NCBI GenBank assembly: GCA_020444075.1
Contig: JAHLLR010000029.1
Coordinates: 1-60,201, forward strand
Length of the DNA: 60,201 nucleotides
Source: Deltaproteobacteria bacterium
GTDB taxonomy: Bacteria > Desulfobacterota > Desulfobacteria > Desulfobacterales > Desulfosarcinaceae
Direction: 5' to 3'
Below the pieces are notes generated by a model that was given only the letters and a program-made list of their open reading frames with translations, did no database searches and was not told the DNA's origin. Below, in pieces: positions 26,067-32,201 of this stretch (position 1 is its first letter; each line of letters starts with the position of its first letter). The position numbers and the translations under genes were made by a program.

Positions 26067-26138
26067 GGATAACCATGCCTTACACTATGATGGGAACCAC
26101 GCTGCGTTTCGTTCCCGCCGGTGAAGGCCGCGTTACAC
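26067..26138 (+). repeat. attC-like recombination site 1
   Basis: R'' GGATAAC (26067-26073), 3-nt spacer CAT, L'' GCCTTACAC (26077-26085), variable terminal stem containing GGGAAC...GTTCCC (26093-26116), L' GTGAAGGC (26121-26128), spacer CGC, R' GTTACAC (26132-26138). L'' pairs with L' apart from one extra-helical A. These are the canonical parts of an attC site in order and size. R' deviates from GTTRRRY at one base. Confidence 0.75.
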
Positions 26139-26200
26139 ACCATCCACTACGAACCGAACTTTCTGATTGCAAAAGGCACACATTGTGATAAATTGTTGTA

Positions 26201-26473
26201 ATGAAGCATTTCAATTGGAATGATGAAAAAAATAAGAAACTGATTGAGGAACGAGGCGTCTCATTTGAGCGTGTTGTAATATTGATAAGTCGTGGCGAGA
26301 TTCTCGATATTGTTAGTCATCCAAATCAAAAGAAGTATCCGGGCGAATCGATATTTGTCGTAGATATTGATGATTATTGTTATCTTGTGCCCTTTGTTGA
26401 AGACGGGAATGAAATATTTTTGAAAACAATAATTCCGAGTCGTAAAGCGACCAAAAAATATTTGGAGAGATAA
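26201..26473 (+). CDS. brnT: BrnT-family ribonuclease toxin
   Basis: A 90-residue protein with the BrnT pattern: FNWNDEKNKKLIEERGVSFE at the N-terminus, RGEILDIVSHPNQ, a central strand pair YPGESIFVVDIDDYCYLVPFV and the basic tail IPSRKATKKYLER. BrnT toxins are RelE-like RNases blocked by the BrnA antitoxin, encoded 1 bp downstream. No clear ribosome site. The very AT-rich codon use differs from that of the flanking core genes. Toxin-antitoxin pairs are common integron cassettes, thought to stabilise arrays, and this pair lies in the first cassette here. Confidence 0.88.
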   Translation: MKHFNWNDEKNKKLIEERGVSFERVVILISRGEILDIVSHPNQKKYPGESIFVVDIDDYCYLVPFVEDGNEIFLKTIIPSRKATKKYLER

Positions 26474-26474
26474 A

Positions 26475-26753
26475 ATGGGAAGAAGAAAATTAGATAAAGA
26501 TGAAAAAGAAATTCTTGATTCCTTTGAAAATGATGAATGGGAATCAGTAAAAAATAAAAAAAACGTAACGAAGTATCAAGCGATTGCCCAGGCTACATTA
26601 AAAAAAGATAAACGAGTAAATATTCGAATATCTGAACGTGATTTAGAGCTGTTACAGGAACGTGCACTTCGAGAAGGAATTCCCTATCAAACACTTATGT
26701 CCAGTGTTCTTCATAAATATGTTACCGGTGTCTACTCTGAAAAAGGTGTGTAA
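26475..26753 (+). CDS. brnA: BrnA-type ribbon-helix-helix antitoxin
   Basis: A 92-residue partner of BrnT. The C-terminal half, KRVNIRISERDLELLQERAL and REGIPYQTLMSSVLHKYVTG, is a ribbon-helix-helix DNA-binding domain of the CopG/MetJ type. The acidic N-terminal half (KDEKEILDSFENDEWESV) would wrap the toxin. ATG follows the brnT stop by 1 nt, so the pair is translationally coupled. Such antitoxins usually repress their own operon. The stop codon lies inside the R'' box (GTGTAAC) of the cassette's own recombination site, so the cassette is tightly packed. Confidence 0.85.
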   Translation: MGRRKLDKDEKEILDSFENDEWESVKNKKNVTKYQAIAQATLKKDKRVNIRISERDLELLQERALREGIPYQTLMSSVLHKYVTGVYSEKGV

Positions 26754-26772
26754 CAACTGCCTGCAAAGGATA

Positions 26773-26805
26773 CGGAATTCTCGGAATTCTTGGCTCCGGA
26801 ATTCT
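26773..26805 (+). repeat. 9-bp CGGAATTCT repeats
   Basis: CGGAATTCT occurs at 26773-26781, 26782-26790 and 26797-26805, the first two in direct tandem. It sits just inside the left arm of attC-like site 2. Probably slippage or hairpin-associated expansion. Confidence 0.6.
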
Positions 26806-26883
26806 TGTCGGACCAAGTTAACCTGCTGTAATGTTGTAAAATTAATGTTAAAAGGATGCCAAAATATCGCTCAGGAGGTCCTT

Positions 26884-27000
26884 TTGGGCATCAAAAAGGC
26901 ACATCTAAGCGATCTGTTCCAGTTAAATCCAATCGACACCACATTCCAGGGTATGTCTGGCACATCACTCACCGATGCCATAAGAGAGAATTCCTTCTGA
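26884..27000 (+). CDS. Doubtful 38-residue small protein
   Basis: A TTG start follows AGGAGG by 6 nt and opens 38 codons (MGIKKAHLSDLFQLN... ending RENSF). The ribosome site lies in the loop of a stem in which GATGCCAAAA (26855-26864) pairs with TTTTGGGCATC (26882-26892) with one bulge. The start codon is therefore inside the stem. It could be a cassette gene remnant or chance; no family recognised. Confidence 0.25.
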   Translation: MGIKKAHLSDLFQLNPIDTTFQGMSGTSLTDAIRENSF

Positions 27001-27161
27001 AATTTGACAAAGATAAAAAGCAATGAACAGCAACATGCTACGATCTCGCCGAATCAGTCTTTCAAGGCGCGCGACGTTTATACAATGTAATCCTTAAAAG
27101 GCAGGCATCGTGTGCGCGTTAATTCACCGTTAGGTTTTGGAAGTAAAGAGAGGAGGGCACG

Positions 27162-27506
27162 ATGAGCAATGAACAAGTGGCACCTGAGACGAAAGGTGTT
27201 GATGTGAAGTTACTTGCAACGGTTGCCCTTGGCCCTGAGATCGAGGGCATGGCAGGACGCCAACTGCGAATGCGGATGGTGACCATCGAGCCTGGCGGCG
27301 TCTTCGGACCGATTCACGATCATAAAGACAGGCCGGGCATCGTCTACATACTTAAAGGAATGATCACTGACCATAGAAATGGAGTCGCTACGGACTATGG
27401 GCCGGGAGTGGGCTGGCCCGAGGATAGGAACACCACACACTGGCTTGAGAACAGAGGAACGATTCCGGCGGTGGAGATCTCGGTCGATATAGTCAGGCAA
27501 AAGTAG
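27162..27506 (+). CDS. Cupin-domain protein
   Basis: A single-domain cupin of 114 residues. The metal-site motifs are recognisable: motif 1 PGGVFGPIHDHKDRPGIVYILKG (two His and a Glu-position residue) and motif 2 near GVGWPEDRNTTHWLENRG. Small cupins act as dioxygenases, isomerases or ligand sensors, so no specific role is assigned. AGAGGAGG stands 7 nt upstream of the start. It begins 26 bp after the consensus core site GTTAGGT (27129), and a matching R'' box lies at 27520, as expected for an integron cassette gene. Confidence 0.82.
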   Translation: MSNEQVAPETKGVDVKLLATVALGPEIEGMAGRQLRMRMVTIEPGGVFGPIHDHKDRPGIVYILKGMITDHRNGVATDYGPGVGWPEDRNTTHWLENRGTIPAVEISVDIVRQK

Positions 27507-27519
27507 GCTCAGGCCCGAT

Positions 27520-27559
27520 ATCTAACACGGTCGGTTGAAATAGGGCCGTCGGTTGAAAT
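27520..27559 (+). repeat. Degenerate attC-like site 3 with tandem duplication
   Basis: ATCTAAC (27520-27526) matches the R'' consensus and complements the cupin cassette's first core GTTAGGT at 6 of 7 positions. It is followed by GTCGGTTGAAAT at 27530-27541 and 27548-27559, a period-18 duplication. I could not find a clean right half. Confidence 0.4.
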
Positions 27560-27728
27560 GGGCCGGGCCACAATAACATCAGGCCGCAGTAACATCATGT
27601 AATGCATGGAAAAGGGGCGTAAACGTGGCGGCATATCAGGCCTTAATTAACCCTTTTTGATGCTGAAAAGAGTGTTTTAAGGCAAAATAACAGCTATGTA
27701 TGGGATTATAACCTTATGGATACAATAA

Positions 27729-27950
27729 CATAGCTTGGGTGACCCGTTTATTTCGGAAAAGTTTTTGAAAAATTGCAACTTGGTCATCGAAGCAACCAGT
27801 TTTGGCGGTTTGCAAACGACCGCGGAACGACGCGGGCGTTGGGGTGGTGATAAAGTCTCCGATGGCTTTATTCGTATGAGTGTTGGTTGTGAAGACGCAC
27901 AAGATTTAATTTCAGATTTGGAGCAGGCATTGAATACGGCAAAGAGATAG
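27729..27950 (+). pseudogene. C-terminal fragment of a Cys/Met-metabolism PLP enzyme
   Basis: About 70 residues, NCNLVIEATSFGGLQTTAER then GGDKVSDGFIRMSVGCEDAQ and DLISDLEQALNTA, match the C-terminus of cystathionine gamma-synthase/methionine gamma-lyase family enzymes. The remaining 300 or so residues, including the PLP lysine, are absent: an in-frame stop lies at 27726-27728. The apparent TTG start is probably accidental. A gene fragment of this kind fits a decaying cassette array. Confidence 0.75.
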
Positions 27951-27962
27951 CCAAACACCGCC

Positions 27963-28091
27963 GCCCAACAAGGCGAACACCTGACGTGTGGGATTCTGAT
28001 TCATTTTCAAGCATTATTCCGGCTTCGGGTTTTTCCTGCTCCTAAACAGAAACCACACCCGGCCACACTCAGGTAATGCAAGCCGTTTTAC
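27963..28091 (+). repeat. attC-like recombination site 4
   Basis: R'' GCCCAAC (27963-27969) and a degenerate R' GTTTTAC (28085-28091) bound a 129-bp palindrome. ACCTGACGTGTGG (27979-27991) pairs with CCACACTCAGGT (28063-28074), leaving a single extra-helical base. An inner GGC/GCC pair and the terminal AAC/GTT pair flank it. The size is within the known attC range. The next cassette, with the methyltransferase, starts at this R'. Confidence 0.7.
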
Positions 28092-28121
28092 AACACGAAT
28101 GAATAAAACGAGGGCAGGAAT

Positions 28122-28688
28122 ATGAGCCTGAAAACCGTATGGATTGATACTCTGTATAAAGTTGCTACGGGCAGCAGAAATGTCCGCAACTTTTTTACAC
28201 CGATAGGAGCAATCGTTTACGGTCTATTAATATTCGTTTTTGTTGTCATTGCCTTGTATGTAGACCGATTAATAGGCCTCACCAACATATTTCCTAGTCC
28301 TCTCAATCTAATTTTATCTATACCGATTTTTTTACTCTCCTTGTTTTTAATCGGATGGTCGGTTCAAAATTTTCTTATGGTAAAGGGTACACCGGTTCCT
28401 TTCAATCCTCCGCCTCAATTAGTCACCGCAGGACCATATGCGTATACACGGAATCCGATGCTTACGGGTGTGTTTACCCTGCTCTTTGGTTGTGGCGTGT
28501 TTTTTGTATCTATCTCTCTTCTTTTTGTATTCACACCACTTTTTATTTACATTAATTTTTGGGAACTCAAATCGATTGAGGAACCAGAGCTCGAAAAGAG
28601 ATTGGGTGAAGACTATATTCAGTACCGGAAAAGAACACCGATGTTTTTTCCCAACTTTTTGGAAAAAAAAGAAAAAAAGACTTTATAA
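28122..28688 (+). CDS. Membrane methyltransferase of the isoprenylcysteine/phospholipid type
   Basis: A 188-residue integral membrane protein with about four hydrophobic segments. The C-terminal half carries the SAM-binding signature of the ICMT/PEMT superfamily: LVTAGPYAYTRNPMLTGVFT and the downstream ELKSIEEPELEKRLGEDYIQYRKRTP. The N-terminal 50 residues are an additional anchor. AGGGCAGG precedes the ATG, about 30 bp after the core site of attC-like site 4. The substrate is unknown; bacterial members methylate lipids or small molecules. AT-rich codon use supports foreign origin. Confidence 0.85.
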   Translation: MSLKTVWIDTLYKVATGSRNVRNFFTPIGAIVYGLLIFVFVVIALYVDRLIGLTNIFPSPLNLILSIPIFLLSLFLIGWSVQNFLMVKGTPVPFNPPPQLVTAGPYAYTRNPMLTGVFTLLFGCGVFFVSISLLFVFTPLFIYINFWELKSIEEPELEKRLGEDYIQYRKRTPMFFPNFLEKKEKKTL

Positions 28689-28726
28689 CCTCAGTGCGGT
28701 GGACAGCCAGGGCCGAGCCGTTTTGA
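28683..28726 (+). repeat. Short degenerate attC-like site 5
   Basis: R'' TTATAAC (28683-28689) overlaps the methyltransferase stop and complements that cassette's first core GTTTTAC at 5 of 7 positions. R' GTTTTGA (28720-28726) and the AAC-CTC/GAG-CC-GTT pairing close a 44-bp site. The stem is weak, so this call rests mainly on the core-site agreement. Confidence 0.4.
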
Positions 28727-28821
28727 CAGTTTGTAGTAAAATTGAAATTTATTGTTTAAAATGAAGAGCGTGGAAACTTTGGTTGCATCTGACTTCTGCG
28801 TGATTCATCGATTAACCTCAA

Positions 28822-29427
28822 ATGATCCACGGATTGAATATGATCAATTTTAAAATTTCTTTTATGGAACAGAATGACATTCAACAATCTGCGAAAGTAC
28901 TAAGCATTGCCATGCTTAACAATCCGCACCATATTGGCGTATTTCTGGGTAATGGCGAAAAGGAACGTCTGGAAATCGAAAAAATGTTTTTCGAACTCTT
29001 AAATAACCTGCCCGGGGTTGTCTTTCTGGCAAAGGAAAATGAAAAAATAGTCGGCGTCATGAGAATGAAGTCATGCAGTGGCAAAGTAATTGATGATCCG
29101 GATGTATTGGAAGATGAAAATGATATCGATTGGAGGAAATCTGTCTGGTTTAAGGAATGGGCCAAGCATGATCCGATTGAACAGCATTGGCACCTTGGTC
29201 CGATTGGTGTGCTGCCGACTCATCAAGGAATAGGTGTTGGCTCCATACTTATGGAACATTTTTGTATGGAAGTGGATGCTTGTAAGGCAAAAGCATACTT
29301 AGAAACAGATTTGGATAAAAATGTAAGCTTTTATGAGAAATTCGGATTCAAAGTTATTTCTGAATCCGAAATTTTTGGGGTTAAAAATAGGTATATGTTA
29401 AGACATTCACAGACAAGACTCGATTGA
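28822..29427 (+). CDS. GNAT-family N-acetyltransferase
   Basis: An acetyl-CoA-dependent acyltransferase of about 200 residues. The acetyl-CoA loop is HWHLGPIGVLPTHQGIGVGSILMEH (R/Q-x-x-G-x-G/A form: HQGIGVGS). ETDLDKNVSFYEKFGFKVISE is the usual C-terminal strand-helix-strand. A start at ATG 28840 is equally possible; neither has a ribosome site. It lies inside a cassette bounded by cores at 28720 and 29430. The acetyl acceptor is unknown; GNAT genes are frequent integron cargo. Confidence 0.87.
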   Translation: MIHGLNMINFKISFMEQNDIQQSAKVLSIAMLNNPHHIGVFLGNGEKERLEIEKMFFELLNNLPGVVFLAKENEKIVGVMRMKSCSGKVIDDPDVLEDENDIDWRKSVWFKEWAKHDPIEQHWHLGPIGVLPTHQGIGVGSILMEHFCMEVDACKAKAYLETDLDKNVSFYEKFGFKVISESEIFGVKNRYMLRHSQTRLD

Positions 29428-29429
29428 AT

Positions 29430-29486
29430 TCATAACCATTAAGTTCTGCGGACTCGGTTATTTCGCCGCTGACTTACACCTTGTAC
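29430..29486 (+). repeat. attC-like recombination site 6
   Basis: 57 bp: R'' TCATAAC (29430-29436), spacer CAT, TAAGTTCTGCGG (29440-29451), loop, CCGCTGACTTA (29466-29476), spacer CAC, R' CTTGTAC (29480-29486). The arms pair with one extra-helical T and one T-T mismatch. R'' complements the GNAT cassette's first core GTTTTGA at 6 of 7 positions. The first base of R' is mutated (CTT for GTT), so the site is probably inactive. Confidence 0.65.
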
Positions 29487-29742
29487 GTAGAAAAGGCCGT
29501 CGAATATACCAGGCGGTGGATCCCAAAGATTGGACAACCTGACGTATAGAATGAGCTCTGGACCGATTCGTTAAAGAAGGCATCAGGCGGCCTCCGTGAA
29601 TGGATGAGGAAGGCCGAAATAAACCTCATCCGGGGTCAGATTGTCAATTGATTGATGGGACTGCTCTCGGTTTGAAAAAACTGAACCAACCGCAAACTAT
29701 GGATCAAAGTCCATGTTTAGGGTTAAGGGCAAAGGAGGCGTT
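29487..29742 (+). other. Non-coding stretch with short peptide-like fragments
   Basis: No intact gene. Short frames separated by stops (for example EKAVEYTRRWIPKIGQ near 29489-29542) look like pieces of a decayed gene, but I cannot name it confidently. It ends at the ribosome site of the aldo/keto reductase. Confidence 0.3.
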
Positions 29743-30738
29743 ATGCTGTCACGTAATCTTGGGCAATCAGGGATTTCAGTATCGGTCATTGGACTTGGAT
29801 GTATGGGACTTTCCGAGTTTTACGGGAAACCCACGCAAGAATCGGAGGCCATCAATCTACTCCACCGGGCCGTGGATCTGGGTGTCACGCATTTTGATAC
29901 GGCGGAAATTTACGGCCAAGGACACAATGAGCAACTACTGGGCAAGGCTTTTGCCGGACGTTGGGACCAAATTGTTCTGGCGACCAAGTTTGGTCCCCAA
30001 CGGGACCCCGCCACGGGCGCCTTTGTGGGGGTGGACGGCTCTCCGGCCAATGCCCGGAACTCCTGCGAAAAGAGTCTTAAGCGTCTGGGTACCGAAAAGA
30101 TTGACCTGTATTATCTCCACCGTGTTGATCCGGCCACGCAGATCGAGGATACAGTGGGTGAGATGGCGAAGTTGGTTCAAGAGGGCAAGATCGGGGCTAT
30201 TGGCTTGTCAGAGGCTTCAGCCAAGACGATTGAGCGGGCACATGCTGTTCATCCCATTGCCGCCCTTGAGACCGAGTACTCGATATTTAGCCGTGATATT
30301 GAGAAGGACATTCTTCCCACATGCGTGGAGCTTGGCATCAGTTTGGTAGCTTACTCGCCCTTAGGCAGGGGAATGCTGACCGGCCGCTATACCTCAATCA
30401 GCGATCGGCCCACCAGCGAGACAGATTTCCGGGCCCGGATGCAGCCTCGGTTTCAGCCGGGAAATATCGAGTCTAACCTCAAACTGGTGGAGGCTATCAA
30501 GGCGATTGCCGCCCAAAAGGGATGCGTGGCAGCGCAGGTTGCTTTGGCCTGGGTGTTGGACCAAGGAGATCATGTTGTAGCCATTCCAGGCACGACCAAA
30601 CTCGCCAATCTCCAGACCAACCTGGGGGCACTTGACTGTCGCCTCACAGAGGAGAATCGATCTACGCTCAATGAATTGGCAGATCAGGTGCTCGGGGATC
30701 GGTACTCGCCTGAAGCGATGGCGGCGGTCAACCAGTAA
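29743..30738 (+). CDS. Aldo/keto reductase
   Basis: NADPH-dependent TIM-barrel oxidoreductase of 331 residues. The start at 29743 follows AAAGGAGG at 4-nt spacing and yields the family opening LGQSGISVSVIGLGCMGLSE. The tetrad is present: Asp in FDTAEIYG with its Tyr, Lys in LATKFG, and His in YYLHRVD. ETEYSIFSRDIEKDILP and GRGMLTGRY are characteristic of the AKR13-like group. The GC content is closer to the core genome than its neighbours. Physiological aldehyde substrate unknown. Confidence 0.93.
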   Translation: MLSRNLGQSGISVSVIGLGCMGLSEFYGKPTQESEAINLLHRAVDLGVTHFDTAEIYGQGHNEQLLGKAFAGRWDQIVLATKFGPQRDPATGAFVGVDGSPANARNSCEKSLKRLGTEKIDLYYLHRVDPATQIEDTVGEMAKLVQEGKIGAIGLSEASAKTIERAHAVHPIAALETEYSIFSRDIEKDILPTCVELGISLVAYSPLGRGMLTGRYTSISDRPTSETDFRARMQPRFQPGNIESNLKLVEAIKAIAAQKGCVAAQVALAWVLDQGDHVVAIPGTTKLANLQTNLGALDCRLTEENRSTLNELADQVLGDRYSPEAMAAVNQ

Positions 30739-30775
30739 CCGTTGCGGTCCCTGACTCCCAACCTGGGGGCAACGG
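30739..30775 (+). terminator. Terminator-like hairpin after the aldo/keto reductase
   Basis: CCGTTGC (30739-30745) pairs with GCAACGG (30769-30775); a nested CCC/GGG lies inside the 23-nt loop. It starts directly at the stop codon. There is no strong T-run (CTTTC follows), so termination is probable but not certain. Confidence 0.45.
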
Positions 30776-30992
30776 CTTTCTACCTGACCACCGGTTCCAC
30801 CCGATCACAGGGGCCGGGCTGTTTTGAAAGTTTTCTATGGTTCATAATCATTTTATTGTCAGTTGAGCCAATCCAGGCATGGTCAGAGAAAATGAGCATC
30901 ACTCTGAAAGCTCCTTTTCGTTTCTTTTGCCAGTTTCAAGTTGAGCGATGGATTCAATCCGGTGCCTGGTGTTTTTAGGTGACCGTTCGGCC

Positions 30993-31048
30993 GGCAAATT
31001 CGCCCCGATAATCGGACGCTTCGTGCCCATCATCCAGGCAAATTCGCC
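30993..31048 (+). promoter_or_regulatory. Paired GGCAAATTCGCC sites, candidate operators
   Basis: The near-palindrome GGCAAATTCGCC occurs at 30993-31004 and 31037-31048. The 44-bp separation is about four helical turns, placing both copies on one face of the DNA. They lie 91 and 47 bp before the last bases upstream of the secreted-protein start (31095). The rest of the 356-bp gap from 30739 shows no gene. Confidence 0.45.
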
Positions 31049-31094
31049 GGTCAACTCGCACAGACATAAAACTATTGATCAAGAGGAGGATTCA

Positions 31095-31535
31095 ATGAAA
31101 ATATACAAAAGGTTATTCATTGTTACGGTGGCGTTTTTGCTTGTTTCATCAGCAGTCGTAGCGGCAGCAAGCGATTTTGGCTGGACAAGAGATCTTAACA
31201 TCAGAGCTGAAGCTGATCCGTCAGGATTCAGAGCAAGACTTGCTGCTCGTTTTAGGGTAGGTGATGCAGAGATCAATGCTGTACTCAGCAATGTTGAAAG
31301 TCCTGCAGATGCATATATGGTATTTCGTTTTGGAGAAATGTCGACAAGACCAACGGATTACGTTATTGAAAAATACAGATCTGAAAAGGGTAAAGGCTGG
31401 GGTGCACTAGCGAAAAGCCTGAATATCGAGCCCGGATCAAAAGAATTCCATGCCCTGAAGCGTGGCAACGATATTTACGATCACGATGACAAAAACAAAG
31501 GAAAAGGTAAAAATAAAGGTAAAAAAAGAGACTGA
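31095..31535 (+). CDS. Small secreted protein with Lys/Gly-rich tail
   Basis: 146 residues. The start at 31095 follows GAGGAGG and begins a clean signal peptide (MKIYKRLFIVTVAFLLVSSA, cleavage near VVAAA). The mature part contains a helical core (RFRVGDAEINAVLSNVESPADAY) and ends in a repetitive basic tail (DKNKGKGKNKGKKRD). No catalytic motif seen. Similar small periplasmic proteins are known in environmental Proteobacteria but I cannot name a function; binding of an acidic polymer or surface by the tail is a guess. Confidence 0.75.
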   Translation: MKIYKRLFIVTVAFLLVSSAVVAAASDFGWTRDLNIRAEADPSGFRARLAARFRVGDAEINAVLSNVESPADAYMVFRFGEMSTRPTDYVIEKYRSEKGKGWGALAKSLNIEPGSKEFHALKRGNDIYDHDDKNKGKGKNKGKKRD

Positions 31536-31646
31536 AGGTGAGAATCAGGCCTTTAAAAAAACATCAAAAGCGGGAATGTTTAACCTGCCAGATTGGCACC
31601 TCAAGTCGCCAGCGATCGGCACCTTGATGCCACGCATAAATGAAAT

Positions 31647-32045
31647 ATGAAAATTTATCCATCAATTGAACAGTACAATATCCGATTCGGTTTAAAACGT
31701 GAGAAAGTAAGGGCTATCCTTGGCGAACCTTCTTCCGTCGATATAATCAACGTTTCAGAGCAGGCGGATTTAGAATGCTGGACCTATGACGCTCATCAAA
31801 TTGAACTAATATTTGATTCCGAAAATTCTTACAGGCTTTTCAGCATATCGTTCGCCTCGGAAAATGTTAAAGTCGAAGATGTCGCGATAATAGGTCTAAA
31901 GGAAAAAAAGCTTTTAAAGAAATTTCCTGAGCTTTACTGCCAGGATGAAAAGGATGAAATTGGATATAATTATGAATACCCAGGCGAGAATCTGATGTTC
32001 TGGGTATCTGATGGTATTGTAAAGCTCCTTACTGTTTATAAATAA
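31647..32045 (+). CDS. Hypothetical cytoplasmic protein
   Basis: 132 residues, acidic, no signal peptide or membrane segment. An alternating pattern (GLKREKVRAILGEPSSVDII, LECWTYDAHQIELIFDSEN, RLFSISFAS) suggests a small alpha/beta domain; the REKVRAILGEP turn resembles the SmpA/BamE-like and immunity-protein folds. No ribosome site stands out before ATG 31647. AT-rich, in the accessory block. I do not recognise the family. Confidence 0.55.
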   Translation: MKIYPSIEQYNIRFGLKREKVRAILGEPSSVDIINVSEQADLECWTYDAHQIELIFDSENSYRLFSISFASENVKVEDVAIIGLKEKKLLKKFPELYCQDEKDEIGYNYEYPGENLMFWVSDGIVKLLTVYK

Positions 32046-32201
32046 TCAAGCAGCTTATCGTTGGCATTGCAGTCTATGGATTTCTACAACTATCCCCCAA
32101 AGACTTTTCTATAAATCCATTTTTTTGTTCCGAGATTTCAACAAGTGACCTATCGTTAAGTTTTATTGTTTGAGTGGTTATAACCAAATACCAGGGGGCA
32201 G

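Larger units (their letters stand above)
26748..27135 (+). repeat. attC-like site 2 halves flanking 300 bp of degenerate DNA
   Basis: R'' GTGTAAC (26748-26754) is the exact complement of the cassette's first core GTTACAC at 26132. The left arm CTGCCT-GCA-AAGGAT (26757-26771) pairs with ATCCTT-AAA-AGGCAG (27090-27104), and a consensus R' GTTAGGT lies at 27129-27135. At nearly 390 bp it is too long for a single attC. A lost or inserted cassette probably lies between the halves. Apart from one doubtful small frame I see no gene in this 407-bp stretch. Confidence 0.5.
25739..29486 (+). mobile_element. Relic chromosomal integron with cassette array
   Basis: A ruined integron integrase gene (minus strand) points away from a series of plus-strand AT-rich cassettes: brnT-brnA, cupin, a PLP-enzyme fragment, a methyltransferase and a GNAT. 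Palindromes with attC features lie between them: AAC/GTT ends, 3-nt unpaired spacers and extra-helical bases. Each traceable cassette begins with a core site complementary to the R'' box at its own end: brnTA 7/7, cupin 6/7, GNAT 6/7, methyltransferase 5/7. The orientation, with integrase divergent from cassettes, is canonical. The right border is uncertain, because similar same-strand genes continue to about 32 kb without recognisable attC sites. Confidence 0.75.

Noticed and set aside
26773-26805. Three CGGAATTCT units considered as a CRISPR-like array
   Set aside because: Units are 9 bp, two are directly adjacent and there are no spacers or cas genes.
30739-30820. Possible further attC site after the aldo/keto reductase
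   Set aside because: CAGTAAC resembles an R'' box, but the following hairpin starts directly at the core, with no 3-nt spacer and no matching R' core at the cassette start.
30742-30978. 78-codon frame between aldo/keto reductase and secreted protein
   Set aside because: No ribosome site, no family resemblance, and it overlaps a terminator-like hairpin.
32046-32201. GTTGGCA and GTTAAGT core-like heptamers before the Fe-S protein gene
   Set aside because: No paired arms or complementary R'' box could be found, so the array was not extended to 32 kb.
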